Shown here piece by piece: positions 35,343 to 44,710 of a DNA stretch of 64,000 nucleotides. Where the stretch lies: positions 1 through 64,000 of the forward strand of contig MAAO01000016.1 of NCBI GenBank assembly GCA_002163155.1. The letters run 5' to 3'. Source of the DNA: Halobacteriovorax marinus. GTDB lineage: Bacteria; Bdellovibrionota; Bacteriovoracia; Bacteriovoracales; Bacteriovoracaceae. How positions within the stretch are numbered: position 1 is the stretch's first letter; every line of letters begins with the position of its first letter. A program made the position numbers and the translations under genes. The notes under the pieces were generated by a model that made no database searches, was not told the origin of the DNA, and was given only the letters and a program-made list of their open reading frames with translations.

Positions 35343-35426
35343 GCAGGAATTTCCTTCTTGCACTTCTGGTCCTACGGCTGCTAGAATCATCATGCGAGCC
35401 ACTTGGGCTCAAAATGGAGGCCAGAA

Positions 35427-35984
35427 GTGAAAATCAATACAACTAGATTTGGTGAACTTGAAGTTGATAATAAAGATATTATCACGTTCAAAGACGGGTT
35501 ATTAGGTTTTGAACAACTAACTAAGTTCTTTATCGTTGATCCGGGTGATCAAACTTTAATCCTATGGATTCAATCAGTTGACGATGCAAGCACTGCTTTT
35601 CCTATGATCGAACCTAAGATCTTCATGCCTGATTATTCAGTTAAATTATTACCAGCTGAATTAACAAGCTTAAGCCTTGAAAACTTAAACGATGCTAGTA
35701 TTTATACTATTCTGACTATTCCTCAGGTTGTAACTGAAATGTCAGCTAATATGAAAGCACCTATCGTTATAAATAATAAGACGAAAATTGCCAGACAAAT
35801 CGTCCTACAAAACTCTAAGTTAGAAGTTAGAAATCAAATGTATGCAGATCTTAAAAGATACATTGTAGCCTACACTTCTGATGACTCTGTTAGAACAAAA
35901 GTTACTGAGCCTCAAGTAGCAACAATAACTCCAACAGATGAAATCAAAACCGATACAAATAGAGAATTAAACTCTGAAGCATAA
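35427..35984 (+). CDS. fliW: Flagellar assembly factor FliW
   Basis: A 185-residue CsrA antagonist. The start TTRFGELEVDNKDIITFKDG then LLGFEQLTKF, and the later DPGDQTLILWIQSVDDASTA with FPMIEP, are conserved in FliW. The start is GTG at 35427 with GGAGG six bases upstream, which fits the family's usual N-terminus; a longer form from TTG at 35403 is unlikely. It ends at a strong terminator. Longer than Bacillus FliW because of an acidic/threonine-rich tail. Confidence 0.93.
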   Translation: MKINTTRFGELEVDNKDIITFKDGLLGFEQLTKFFIVDPGDQTLILWIQSVDDASTAFPMIEPKIFMPDYSVKLLPAELTSLSLENLNDASIYTILTIPQVVTEMSANMKAPIVINNKTKIARQIVLQNSKLEVRNQMYADLKRYIVAYTSDDSVRTKVTEPQVATITPTDEIKTDTNRELNSEA

Positions 35985-35985
35985 T

Positions 35986-36015
35986 AAAAGCCAGCTTTAA
36001 GCTGGCTTTTTTTTT
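35986..36015 (+). terminator. Bidirectional intrinsic terminator after fliW
   Basis: AAAAGCCAGC (35986-35995) pairs perfectly with GCTGGCTTTT (36001-36010) around a five-base loop and runs into a nine-T tract. It closes the flagellar unit and also serves the convergent TPR gene ending at 36037. Confidence 0.92.
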
Positions 36016-36036
36016 ATCTAAATTTCAATTCTATTT

Positions 36037-36768
36037 TTATAAACTTGTTTCTGTAGCCGTTTTAGAAAGGTTTAAATACATTGCTGCTTCCGAGTTGTGA
36101 GGCTCAAGAGACATAACCTTTTCCCACTCTAGCTGGGCCTCTAAGATGTTTCCATTACCGTACTGAAGTACTCCAAGTGCTATACGAGCATTAGAGTAAT
36201 TAGGGTACTCAAGCCTCAAATTCTTAAGCTCATCAATCGCCTTCGAGATAAAGCCTTTCTTAGCATAAACTTTTGCAATTTTAATTCTAGTTTCAAGACT
36301 TTCAGTATCAAGTGCAACAACTTTATTATATTCAAAAAGTGCTTCGTCGAAGCGATTATATGTCATATATAAATCAGCTAATTCCAAATGTTTTAAGGAA
36401 AATTTCTTATTTACGTGTTGATCCTCAATCCCCTCATTGCCTCTTGCACGAGTCTTAACTCTTTCATTGGCCTGATTGAATATTTTCTTTGCGTCTTCGT
36501 AGCGTCCAATATCATTATAGAGAACTGACAAACTAATGGCCGCATCAGTATGAGTTGAGTCAAGAGTCAGGACTTTATTAAAAGCTTTGATCGCTTTACC
36601 GATTTCACCATTTATATGAAAAATATTTGCAAGATAAAAGAGAGCATCAACAGACTTAGGGTCAACTTCAATGATTTCGTTAAAGATCGCTGCAGCTTTC
36701 TTGTACTCACCATTGCCATAACAATTCTTCGCTTTTTCTAATAAATCAGAGGCATTAAAAGTTTCCAT
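36037..36768 (-). CDS. Tetratricopeptide-repeat protein
   Basis: A 243-residue soluble protein made almost wholly of TPR units (for example AAIFNEIIEVDPKSVDALFY, AFNKVLTLDSTHTDAAISLS, ALFEYNKVVALDTESLETRI and AQLEWEKVMSLEPHNSEAAM). No signal peptide, so cytoplasmic. TPR arrays are protein scaffolds. It lies six bases downstream of bamD on the same strand, but a role in outer-membrane assembly is only suggested by position. Confidence 0.85.
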   Translation of the reverse strand: METFNASDLLEKAKNCYGNGEYKKAAAIFNEIIEVDPKSVDALFYLANIFHINGEIGKAIKAFNKVLTLDSTHTDAAISLSVLYNDIGRYEDAKKIFNQANERVKTRARGNEGIEDQHVNKKFSLKHLELADLYMTYNRFDEALFEYNKVVALDTESLETRIKIAKVYAKKGFISKAIDELKNLRLEYPNYSNARIALGVLQYGNGNILEAQLEWEKVMSLEPHNSEAAMYLNLSKTATETSL

Positions 36769-36774
36769 AAATTT

Positions 36775-37533
36775 CTATTTCCCTAAACACTTATTATGAA
36801 CGTTAGTAAGTAGTTTCAAACTCTTAGGATTTATTTGGCTTTTATATAGATTGAAGTACTTGGAACAGTCTTCTTTCTCACCAAGCTTCTCTGAACTCAT
36901 GACAATTCTGATCATCGAATGTGACTTAAGCTCCGGAGCATTTTTAAAACGATCAATTATTGAAAGATAACGATACCTAGCTGCATCATAAGCCTCTGTT
37001 CGATAATAGAAATCTCCAATATACTGCTCTTTATCAACAATCATTTTTTCGCAAAGTTTAATCTTATCAACGGCACCTTGATTGAATTTAGAGTTAGAGT
37101 GAAAATTCAAGAGTTCGCGATAATACTTCATTGACTCAAAGGCAGAAGAGAGATCTCTATCGAACGTATCTGGAATTTGCTTATAAAAAGATTCTGCAAT
37201 TCTAAAAATTACATAAGCTAAATCTTTATGCTTTGGATGAAAGTCCTTAAAGAGAATATAGGCAGCAGCTGATTCAACATAATTCTCTTGCTTGAACAAT
37301 ACATCTGCTTGTAAAAGCTCGGCATGAGTAGCAAAAAAACTGTATGGATACTGAGATCTTAAAGTATTCAGCTTTTCTGTAGCCAGAATGAAACGAGAAT
37401 CTTTTATTAAATCTTTAGCTTCTTTATAGAGAACTTCAGCTTCAGTTTTTCCTTCAGGCCTTGAAGTTGAACAAGATACAAGAGCTAAACACAATGTGAC
37501 TATTAACCAGCGCACTATTACTTCCTTTGTCAT
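36775..37533 (-). CDS. bamD: Outer membrane assembly lipoprotein BamD
   Basis: A 252-residue lipoprotein (LVSC, cysteine 21) of the BamD/YfiO family, part of the Bam complex that inserts beta-barrel proteins. The TPR-like arrangement is visible: AEVLYKEAKDLIKDSRFILA, LNTLRSQYPYSFFATHAELL, AAYILFKDFHPKHKDLAYVI and YYRTEAYDAARYRYLSIIDR. Length and order agree with E. coli BamD. No other bam genes are in the window. Confidence 0.85.
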   Translation of the reverse strand: MTKEVIVRWLIVTLCLALVSCSTSRPEGKTEAEVLYKEAKDLIKDSRFILATEKLNTLRSQYPYSFFATHAELLQADVLFKQENYVESAAAYILFKDFHPKHKDLAYVIFRIAESFYKQIPDTFDRDLSSAFESMKYYRELLNFHSNSKFNQGAVDKIKLCEKMIVDKEQYIGDFYYRTEAYDAARYRYLSIIDRFKNAPELKSHSMIRIVMSSEKLGEKEDCSKYFNLYKSQINPKSLKLLTNVHNKCLGK

Positions 37534-37580
37534 AAACTTATAGAAAGCATATCATTTGCTGCACTTTATCGTCAAAGTAA

Positions 37581-38630
37581 CTATTGCGATTTTACACCAT
37601 AGACTTCATTGTAAATTTCAATACATATCAACTTGAGCGCTGCAGCAACGGGAATAGACACCACCATCCCAAGAACTCCTAAGAAAGTTGATCCTAGTAT
37701 TACGCTAATAACAACAATTAACGGATGAAGATTAACAATCTTAGAAACAAGAATTGGGAACACAAGAGCAATATCAATAGCATTTGCAACACTATATAAA
37801 ATAACAATAGCTCCAAAAGTGGGCCCCCATCCATACTCTACAAGACCAAATATTATAGCTGGGACAGTACCAAGAATTGGACCGAGATAAGGAATAACAT
37901 TAGTCACTCCAGCAACAATTCCAAGTAATATGCCAAAACGAACGTCTAAAATCATTAGACCTGTCGTAATAATTACACCCACAAGACTGGCCTCTACAAA
38001 TTTAGCAAATATATAGTCTCCAAGTTGCCTATTGAATTGATGAGATAAGTAATAAACTCTCTCGAATATTGAATTAGGAACTATTCGTAGGAATTTCTTC
38101 TTAAAGCTTTTTCCATCTTTCAACATGAAGAAAACAAATAAAGGTACCAAAAATATCCATTCTAAAAAGTTTCCAACATATTTCGGAACTTTTAAAAGAA
38201 TGTTCGTTGTCGAATCCTTAGCAAACTTTAAAGTATCGATTAGTATTTCATTACCGACAACGTAACCTGTTTTTTCTTCGACTTTCTTAGTTAATCCACG
38301 ATATTCAGATTTTATGAAGCGCTCGACTTTAGGTAAGTAATATTGGAGGTTTTGTGCTTCTGAAGTGATAACGGGTGTAACTCTTACAAGAGGATATGAA
38401 AAAATAAATAAAAATCCGAAAAAGATAATATTCACGGCCATTGTTCTTCTAATTCCCAATCTCATTATAAATGGAATTGCTGGACCAAAAATTAAACTAA
38501 TAACGTATGCTACACAGATAGGAACCGCAACTCTTGGAAACAGAACGAGAGAGCAGGAGAATATAAACAAAACAAAGAAGAAAAGGAAAACTCTTATTTT
38601 CTCTGTTCTTTTATTTGTTATTGTTGCCAT
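37581..38630 (-). CDS. AI-2E family transporter (PerM/YdiK-type membrane protein)
   Basis: A 349-residue inner-membrane protein with about eight hydrophobic segments: two near 15-55, one at 64-80, then a hydrophilic stretch (85-150) and five or so in the second half. The C-terminal half carries family motifs GVTNVIPYLGPILGTVPAII and LHPLIVVISVILGSTFLGVL. Members have been linked to autoinducer-2 export or Na+/H+ exchange; the substrate here is unknown. It overlaps the upstream cyclic-nucleotide-binding gene by 20 bases. Confidence 0.88.
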   Translation of the reverse strand: MATITNKRTEKIRVFLFFFVLFIFSCSLVLFPRVAVPICVAYVISLIFGPAIPFIMRLGIRRTMAVNIIFFGFLFIFSYPLVRVTPVITSEAQNLQYYLPKVERFIKSEYRGLTKKVEEKTGYVVGNEILIDTLKFAKDSTTNILLKVPKYVGNFLEWIFLVPLFVFFMLKDGKSFKKKFLRIVPNSIFERVYYLSHQFNRQLGDYIFAKFVEASLVGVIITTGLMILDVRFGILLGIVAGVTNVIPYLGPILGTVPAIIFGLVEYGWGPTFGAIVILYSVANAIDIALVFPILVSKIVNLHPLIVVISVILGSTFLGVLGMVVSIPVAAALKLICIEIYNEVYGVKSQ

Positions 38631-39261
38631 TTTTTACTTCCAACTCTTTAATTTTAAATTTAAGTCTTCTTACTTCATTAGTAAGTGAAAAAAGCCTGTT
38701 TGCTGTAATAACAGAAACAGCCTGGAGTAATCGAGTTGCCACGGTAGGATTAGAATTTATAAGGTTTTCTAGGTCTGGTTTAAAGATACCTAGCAGTTGA
38801 CAAGACTCTCTAGCGACTGCGGAAGCATTTCTAATACTTTGTTGCTGCAAGAGTGCAAGTTCTCCAAAATAATCCATTTTATCTAGGGAAACAATATGGT
38901 TCATTTTAGGGATTGAAGCATTTGAGTCTTTAACAATTTGTTCATCCTCAACAATGATATCCACTCGGCCACTGTAGATAAAATAAAATCCAACACCAAC
39001 ATCATTTTGATTAAAGATTTTTTCACCATCAGTGAATTGCCGAAAGTGCATTGATTTGGACAAGACACGCAATTCATTATCCGAAAAATTTTCGAGTACT
39101 TTTATTTTTCTTAAAAATCTTGGAATAGAATTTTTATTGGAAGCAAAGAGCGGGTTACTTTGCCAGAAATATTTTAGAATTGGGATATCTAACTTTGTTG
39201 GTAAGGCTTGGTTATCTCTTACCTTATCATTTACTTCTTTTTCAAAACTATCATTTACCAT
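38611..39261 (-). CDS. Cyclic nucleotide-binding domain protein
   Basis: A 216-residue protein with a single CRP-type nucleotide-binding domain (about 50-180). It shows the phosphate-binding cassette FGELALLQQQSIRNASAVA and the preceding GVGFYFIYSGRVDIIVEDE. There is no helix-turn-helix; the C-terminus is a short coiled-coil (LTNEVRRLKFKIKELEVKN). It is therefore a sensor module rather than a CRP-type transcription factor. Whether it binds cAMP or cGMP cannot be read. Operon with TPR/SH3 protein upstream and AI-2E transporter downstream. Confidence 0.85.
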   Translation of the reverse strand: MVNDSFEKEVNDKVRDNQALPTKLDIPILKYFWQSNPLFASNKNSIPRFLRKIKVLENFSDNELRVLSKSMHFRQFTDGEKIFNQNDVGVGFYFIYSGRVDIIVEDEQIVKDSNASIPKMNHIVSLDKMDYFGELALLQQQSIRNASAVARESCQLLGIFKPDLENLINSNPTVATRLLQAVSVITANRLFSLTNEVRRLKFKIKELEVKNGNNNK

Positions 39262-39270
39262 ACTAACCTC

Positions 39271-39936
39271 TTAAAGAAGACCTACATCTTCTTTCTTTAC
39301 CCAACCAGAGAGTTCTACTGGATGATCTATATAGAACCAACCCTTATCAGATTTTCCCATAATAAATTTTGATCCTGCTGGTAGAGTAGTCTTTACATCA
39401 TATATCGCTGATGGTCCTTCAAATATTTTAAGTTCATTCATACTAACTGCAAAAGTTTTATCTGCTATGAGATATGAGTGAAGAACTGGTGGCATTGTTG
39501 AAATAAATAGAGCCAGAGCGACTATCAGTTTAGACTTCACCAATTGGGCTCTCATTAATATAAGAAAAATGGCAACAAGTACCAATGTGATACTAACAGA
39601 GTATCCTACTGGAAAAGTTGAAAGAAAATTTATAACCTTGTCTGCTAAAAAGTCAGAATTCGAAATATCGGCCACTTGAATTTGAGACTTTATAACGTTG
39701 AGATTATTTATAAGGTCCGAACCTAAATATCCCTTCTTCATAGCCAACTCAAAATGGTAACGCCCAGGGCCAAGCTCGCCCATCTTAGCGTAAACAACGC
39801 CTAGATTGTAGTGGAAATCCACATCTGTAAGAGCGGACTTACTTTCCAATAAAAGGTCTACAGCTTTTTCAAACTTACCATCTAAATATAGTGTCTCTAA
39901 TGACTTTGATAATTCATTCATGTTAATATTCGCCAT
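39271..39936 (-). CDS. TPR / two-helix membrane / SH3-like domain protein (BatE-like)
   Basis: A 221-residue protein with three parts: N-terminal TPRs (1-85; VDFHYNLGVVYAKMGELGPG), two membrane helices (about 118-134 and 139-158), and a C-terminal bacterial SH3-like domain (165-221; GWFYIDHPVELSGWVKKEDV). This order resembles the BatE protein of aerotolerance operons, although no batA-D genes are near. The SH3 part would lie in the periplasm and may touch peptidoglycan. First gene of a short minus-strand operon with the CNB and AI-2E genes. Confidence 0.75.
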   Translation of the reverse strand: MANINMNELSKSLETLYLDGKFEKAVDLLLESKSALTDVDFHYNLGVVYAKMGELGPGRYHFELAMKKGYLGSDLINNLNVIKSQIQVADISNSDFLADKVINFLSTFPVGYSVSITLVLVAIFLILMRAQLVKSKLIVALALFISTMPPVLHSYLIADKTFAVSMNELKIFEGPSAIYDVKTTLPAGSKFIMGKSDKGWFYIDHPVELSGWVKKEDVGLL

Positions 39937-40012
39937 AAAGATATTATCAACTTAGCAAAATAATAAAGCAAGTTGCGGAAATCTATACACATAAATTATA
40001 GAAGGAACAAAT

Positions 40013-41377
40013 ATGACAACAGGCGTATCAAACCAAGAAATTCACGACCTTTCTAATAAACTATTCTCTAGTATATTACTTGAACAACAAAAATATATGG
40101 CCATCAAAGGTCCAGATGAAGATAAAAAACATCTTAGCGACTCAATATTACAAGAATATGAGCAACTAAAAGGAAGAGGATTTTTCTTTAATTATGTTTC
40201 ATCGGGAAAAGGGCACGGCCCATTTACAGAACTAATCGATGGTTCAATAAAGTATGATCTTATAGGAGCGATTGGACCTAACCTATTAGGTCACTCTCAC
40301 CCACTATATATTAAGGCCCACTTAGAAGCAGCAGCAAGTGATGTTATGATGTGTGGAAATCTTCTCACTCATAAAGAAGCCTACAACTTAAGTAAAGAAA
40401 TTATTGATTCTGTAAAAGGAAGTAAGTTAAAGCATTTTTGGTTTTCTGGTTCAGGAAGTTTTGCCAATGACACAGCATTAAAAATGTTATGGCAGAAAAA
40501 AGATCCTTCTCATAGACTTATAGCTTTTGAAAAAGCATTTGCTGGAAGAAGTATTGCAACCCAAGATATCACTTATAACCCTGACTATAGAGTTGGACAA
40601 CCGCAAACGATAGAAGTTGATCATGTTCCCCACTACGATCATAGCGACCCAGAGAACGCTATTAAGAAAACAATTGATGCTCTTGATGCAGTTGTTAAAG
40701 CTAATAAGGGTCAACATTGCGCGATAATGCTTGAACTCATTCAAGGTGAAGCAGGTTTTGTATACGGAACAAAAGAATATTATGAAACAGTATTTAAATG
40801 GGCGAAAGAACACGACCTATATATCTGGGTTGATGAGGTTCAGTCATTCGGTAGAACAACTGAATTATTTGCTTTTCAAATGTTTGGTTTAGATGAGTAT
40901 GTAGATGTCGTAACTATCGGAAAAGCTCTACAAGCATGTGGAACTTTATTTTCTGAAGAACTAAATCCAAAGCCAGGGCTTGTCGCAGGAACTTTCAATG
41001 GCTCATTAGCCTCTCTAAATGCTGGTCAAAAAGTAGTTCATTACTTAAGAGAAGGAAACTTCTATGGAAGTGACGGCAGAATGAAATACCTTGAAGACCA
41101 ATTCTTAAATCGATTAAGTGTTCTTTCGAAAGGAACATGCAAAGGTAAAATAGGATATAGCGGTGGAGTTGGAACAATGATTTCTTTTGAAATTGGTGAC
41201 TCCTCAAAAGAGATAACAATTAAGTTTGTTAAGAAGTTATATGAGAACGGAATCCTGTCTTTTATGGCAGGAAAAGAGCCTACAAGAGTTCGTTTTCTAC
41301 TACCAACCTGTTTAACTGACGAGCATATAGAAGAAATCTTTAAAATTCTAATTAAGACTGTTGAGGATGTTCTATAG
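40013..41377 (+). CDS. Class III PLP-dependent aminotransferase (succinylornithine aminotransferase-like)
   Basis: A 454-residue fold-type I aminotransferase. The PLP lysine is K304 in TIGKALQACG, preceded by WVDEVQSFGRT, and FWFSGSGSFANDTALKMLW binds the phosphate. It is followed directly by astA and astD, so AstC-type transamination of N-succinylornithine is the best guess. It is, however, longer than AstC by about 50 residues at the N-terminus and diverged (an inserted ACGTLFSEELNPKPGLVAGT), so other omega-amino substrates are possible. GAAGGAAC precedes the ATG. Confidence 0.8.
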   Translation: MTTGVSNQEIHDLSNKLFSSILLEQQKYMAIKGPDEDKKHLSDSILQEYEQLKGRGFFFNYVSSGKGHGPFTELIDGSIKYDLIGAIGPNLLGHSHPLYIKAHLEAAASDVMMCGNLLTHKEAYNLSKEIIDSVKGSKLKHFWFSGSGSFANDTALKMLWQKKDPSHRLIAFEKAFAGRSIATQDITYNPDYRVGQPQTIEVDHVPHYDHSDPENAIKKTIDALDAVVKANKGQHCAIMLELIQGEAGFVYGTKEYYETVFKWAKEHDLYIWVDEVQSFGRTTELFAFQMFGLDEYVDVVTIGKALQACGTLFSEELNPKPGLVAGTFNGSLASLNAGQKVVHYLREGNFYGSDGRMKYLEDQFLNRLSVLSKGTCKGKIGYSGGVGTMISFEIGDSSKEITIKFVKKLYENGILSFMAGKEPTRVRFLLPTCLTDEHIEEIFKILIKTVEDVL

Positions 41378-41386
41378 GAGAACTCT

Positions 41387-42406
41387 ATGTTTATTGTAAG
41401 ACCAGTTAAACTATCAGATGCTGAAGACTTATTTGCCTTAAGCCAGCACTACACTTTCATAAGTCTTCCTTCTGATAAAACCATTATTACTAAACTAATT
41501 AAAAGTTCTCTTAAAGCATTTGAGAAGGCTTCAAAAAACATTAGTGAAGATACTTATATTTTTGTTCTAGAAGATTTAAGTAAGGTAAAAGTCATCGGCT
41601 GCTCAATGATTCATGCTCAGCATGGAACTGTAGAGGAACCGCATTTTTTCCTTAAAGTCTCCCAAGAAAACAAGTTCAGTGAATCAATAAATACTGGCTT
41701 TATACATGGAACTCTAAAACTAGGTCATGATACAAATGGTCCAACAGAGATTGGTGGACTCATACTAGACCCCAACTATAGAGGAAATACTCATAAGCTT
41801 GGAAAGCAACTTTCATTTGTTCGCTTTTTGTACATGGCACTCAATAAGAAGAAATTTAAATCTGTAATTCATTCTGAGTTAATGCCTCCATTTGATAAGG
41901 ATGGCAGATCTCCACTTTGGGAAGCGATCGGAAGAAGATTTTTAAATATGGAATATACTGATGCCGATCTTCTCAGCAGAAGTAACAAAGAGTTTATCTT
42001 AAGTCTTTATCCTTCAGATACAATTTATGAGACTCTTCTTCCCATAGAAGCTAGAAACTCTATAGGAAAAGTTGGAGAAGATACGCAACCAGTAAAACGT
42101 ATGCTTGAGAGTATTGGTTTTAAATACACAAGAGAAGTTGATCCTTTTGATGGTGGGCCACATTACCGCGCGAACCTTGTTGATATAAAGCCAGTTGATG
42201 AAATGTCTGAGTGTCTTTTAGTTTTCAATAAAGATATAGAAAAGAAAGACTGCAAGAATTATCTAGTTAGTCTTATTGAAGGAAGATCTTTTGAGGTTAT
42301 TAAAGTATTAGGTATAATGGAAAAAGGTAAGCTAACAACTTTTCAAAAAGAACAACCCGATTACAGCTTTGTAACTAATTGTAAAATAAATGCGATCCCT
42401 CTTTAG
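41387..42406 (+). CDS. astA: Arginine N-succinyltransferase
   Basis: A 339-residue GNAT-fold enzyme that transfers succinyl from succinyl-CoA to arginine, the first step of the AST pathway. Family segments are FIVRPVKLSDAEDLFALSQH, FVLEDLSKVKVIGCSMI, LILDPNYRGN, LWEAIGRRFLNMEYTDADLL and SIGFKYTREVDPFDGGPHY. AGGAGAAC precedes the ATG. It lies nine bases after the aminotransferase and eight before astD. No astB or astE follows, so only steps 1, 3 and 4 are encoded here. Confidence 0.9.
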   Translation: MFIVRPVKLSDAEDLFALSQHYTFISLPSDKTIITKLIKSSLKAFEKASKNISEDTYIFVLEDLSKVKVIGCSMIHAQHGTVEEPHFFLKVSQENKFSESINTGFIHGTLKLGHDTNGPTEIGGLILDPNYRGNTHKLGKQLSFVRFLYMALNKKKFKSVIHSELMPPFDKDGRSPLWEAIGRRFLNMEYTDADLLSRSNKEFILSLYPSDTIYETLLPIEARNSIGKVGEDTQPVKRMLESIGFKYTREVDPFDGGPHYRANLVDIKPVDEMSECLLVFNKDIEKKDCKNYLVSLIEGRSFEVIKVLGIMEKGKLTTFQKEQPDYSFVTNCKINAIPL

Positions 42407-42414
42407 GAGCACTC

Positions 42415-43935
42415 ATGACTTTCGAATTAAAAGGTAATTTCTTTGATAATCAATTTTTTCAACCACCAATAACTGGTCCAGACTCTGTTGAGAAATGGAT
42501 TTCAAGAACATGTCCAGCCGACACTGACACTACTCTTTGGAAATGTCCTATATATAATGGTCACACAGAACACGTCATTCAATCTTCCCTGGAAGGTTTT
42601 TCTACTTGGAGAAAGACACCTCTAGAAAAAAGAGTTCAATGTTTAAAAAGATATCAAGAACAACTTGTCACTAAGAAAGAAGAAATTGCAAAAGCGATCT
42701 CCCTCGAAATGGGTAAACCTTATTGGGAAGCCCTTACCGAGGCAGGAGCACTTATAGCGAAGATAGATGTGACAATTAATGACTCTCTACCAAGAATAAC
42801 ATCTAAAGTATTTAATGAAATTATGCCGTCAACCAATGGCTATATTCACTACAAACCAATTGGACCATGTTTTATAATTGGTCCCTTTAATTTTCCATGC
42901 CATCTAGCAAATGGACAAATAACTAGTGCTCTCATTGCAGGTAACTCCATTATTTTTAAACCCTCTGAGAAGACCTGTTATTCAGCACAACTGATGTTTG
43001 AATGTATGGCCAATGCGGGATTTCCAAAAGGTGTCATCAACCTCATTCAAGGCAATGGTGATACAGCAAGACGAATATTGAAGAGTAGAGATATAAAAGC
43101 TGTTTTCTTCACGGGTTCAAAAGATATCGGAAAAGGTATTTTAAAGCAAACACATCAAGACCTTGGAAAACTTGTTTCTCTGGAGCTTGGTGGAAAGAAC
43201 CCAGCCATTGTTCATAAAGATGTAAACATGAACTACGTTCTTAATGAATTAATAAAGGGAGCATTCCTCACAACTGGACAAAGGTGTACTTCGACTGCAA
43301 TTGTTCCAATCCATAGAAGTATATGTGATGAATTCGTCACTAAATTTCATGATCTTTCCAAGAAAATAATTGTTGATCATCCAATTGATCACGAACAAGT
43401 TCCTTTTATGGGTCCACTAGTCGATCAACAGGCGCTCGATACTTATATTCTCTATGTCGGTATGGCCAAGAGAGAAGGCTTAACAGAAATCATGCGTGGA
43501 AAGCAGTTAGAAAAGAAGTACAAAGGCCACTACGTTACGCCATCAATTCATGTCGCTCCGAAATGGGACAATTCAAGCCACTTTTTAACTAGTGAAATTT
43601 TTGGACCTAATTGTACTTTCGTTCCATATGATGAAATCGATGAAGCCATCGAAATTGCCAATAGTACTGAATATGGCCTAGCTGCTTCAATCTTCACTAA
43701 AGATCATTCTATATATCAAGAATGTTTAAGAGACCTAGATCATGGTTATGTGAACCTAAACAGATCAACAGTTGGAGCAAGCTCTAAACTTCCGTTTGGA
43801 GGTGTTAAGAACTCAGGAAATTATCATCCTGCCGCGGTAACAACAATTGACTCTTGTGTTTACCAACAAGCAAGTTTAGAAATTTTAAAAGAAGATGAAG
43901 TTGATTTAACTTCAATTGTAGGCCTTTCTAAATAA
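42415..43935 (+). CDS. astD: N-succinylglutamate 5-semialdehyde dehydrogenase
   Basis: A 506-residue NAD-dependent aldehyde dehydrogenase. The catalytic cysteine is in GAFLTTGQRCTSTAI and the general base glutamate in VSLELGGKNPAIVH; GPFNFPCHLANGQITSALIA and FFTGSKDIGKGI bind cofactor. It resembles AstD and position next to astA supports it. It oxidises succinylglutamate semialdehyde to succinylglutamate. AGGAGC precedes the ATG. Last gene of the plus-strand cluster. Confidence 0.87.
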   Translation: MTFELKGNFFDNQFFQPPITGPDSVEKWISRTCPADTDTTLWKCPIYNGHTEHVIQSSLEGFSTWRKTPLEKRVQCLKRYQEQLVTKKEEIAKAISLEMGKPYWEALTEAGALIAKIDVTINDSLPRITSKVFNEIMPSTNGYIHYKPIGPCFIIGPFNFPCHLANGQITSALIAGNSIIFKPSEKTCYSAQLMFECMANAGFPKGVINLIQGNGDTARRILKSRDIKAVFFTGSKDIGKGILKQTHQDLGKLVSLELGGKNPAIVHKDVNMNYVLNELIKGAFLTTGQRCTSTAIVPIHRSICDEFVTKFHDLSKKIIVDHPIDHEQVPFMGPLVDQQALDTYILYVGMAKREGLTEIMRGKQLEKKYKGHYVTPSIHVAPKWDNSSHFLTSEIFGPNCTFVPYDEIDEAIEIANSTEYGLAASIFTKDHSIYQECLRDLDHGYVNLNRSTVGASSKLPFGGVKNSGNYHPAAVTTIDSCVYQQASLEILKEDEVDLTSIVGLSK

Positions 43936-43956
43936 TTTATTTCTTGTACCTCAAGG

Positions 43957-43976
43957 TGAGATAGTTAACTATCTCA
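43957..43976. terminator. Perfect palindrome between convergent genes, probable terminator
   Basis: TGAGATAG-TTAA-CTATCTCA is an 8-bp perfect stem with a four-base loop, 22 bases after the astD stop. A T-rich stretch follows some ten bases later. Position between convergent genes suits a bidirectional terminator, though the T-run is not adjacent. Confidence 0.5.
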
Positions 43977-44003
43977 TCTTAAGTTATATTTTTCACTTAT
44001 TCC

Positions 44004-44516
44004 TCAGTATTGTTTTTTATTTATGAGAACACCAGATTGAGCAGACTTGGATAAATCATCTTTTAAAGCACGAACCTGTTCCACATCAACTGCTGCATTC
44101 TTCTTATAGAGACTTAGTACTTCCACTTGTTTTAACTTTGCTTGTGAATAAGCAAACCTTTCTTTTTCTTTAAAAATAAAACTAGATGTTTCAACTAGTT
44201 GACCAGAATCATCTAGAGCGGTATCACTAATTTTTTGTCGCTCAAAGAACCTCTCCAAGTATTCCAAACAAGTTGGTCCCGCTTTTGTGACTTCAACCTT
44301 TTCGACATCTACTTCCTCACTATTTTTCTTAAAAGGGAGAATTTTTGCCATTTTCTCAGAGTCCGAAAAGTCATGATCTACACCAGACAATCTTTGATTT
44401 ATGATATCTGTGAGCAAAACTCTATTGTCACCAATAGAAGTAGTGGTCAACTCGTTGATCTCCTCAGGAGTTAAAACCCTTAAGATCGTTGAAAGTAGAA
44501 AATTCTTAGCGGCCAT
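44004..44516 (-). CDS. Hypothetical protein, 170 residues
   Basis: A soluble, charged protein without signal peptide. The N-terminus (FLLSTILRVLTPEEINELTT) looks like a short helical bundle, and a long helix-rich C-terminus (FKEKERFAYSQAKLKQVEVL) could be coiled coil. No family recognised. Isolated between the ast cluster and tRNA-Asn. An AAGGAC site stands before the ATG. Confidence 0.55.
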   Translation of the reverse strand: MAAKNFLLSTILRVLTPEEINELTTTSIGDNRVLLTDIINQRLSGVDHDFSDSEKMAKILPFKKNSEEVDVEKVEVTKAGPTCLEYLERFFERQKISDTALDDSGQLVETSSFIFKEKERFAYSQAKLKQVEVLSLYKKNAAVDVEQVRALKDDLSKSAQSGVLINKKQY

Positions 44517-44662
44517 TGATTGTCCTTATAACTAAAACCTACTATTCTTATCGGGTTTTACCTAATAAACTTAAGGCATATCACCTTGACAATAAAAACA
44601 GCAGGTTAGCTCCCACACTCTATACAATTTCCATTGTTTAGAAAATAAATCGCTAAAACTTC

Positions 44663-44691
44663 TAGACAAAAACCCTCGTTAGACTTATAAA
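44663..44691 (+). promoter_or_regulatory. Sigma-70 promoter of tRNA-Asn
   Basis: TAGACA (44663-44668) and TATAAA (44686-44691) are spaced by exactly 17 bases, about 20 bases before the first base of the tRNA. Both boxes match five of six consensus positions. Confidence 0.65.
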
Positions 44692-44710
44692 AGTATTTCT
44701 ATAAATGTAT

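Noticed and set aside
44600-44615. Sigma-54-like element before the 170-residue hypothetical gene (minus strand TGGGAGCTAACCTGCT)
   Set aside because: Spacing is right, but too many consensus bases are missing (G for C after TGG, C for T before TGCT).
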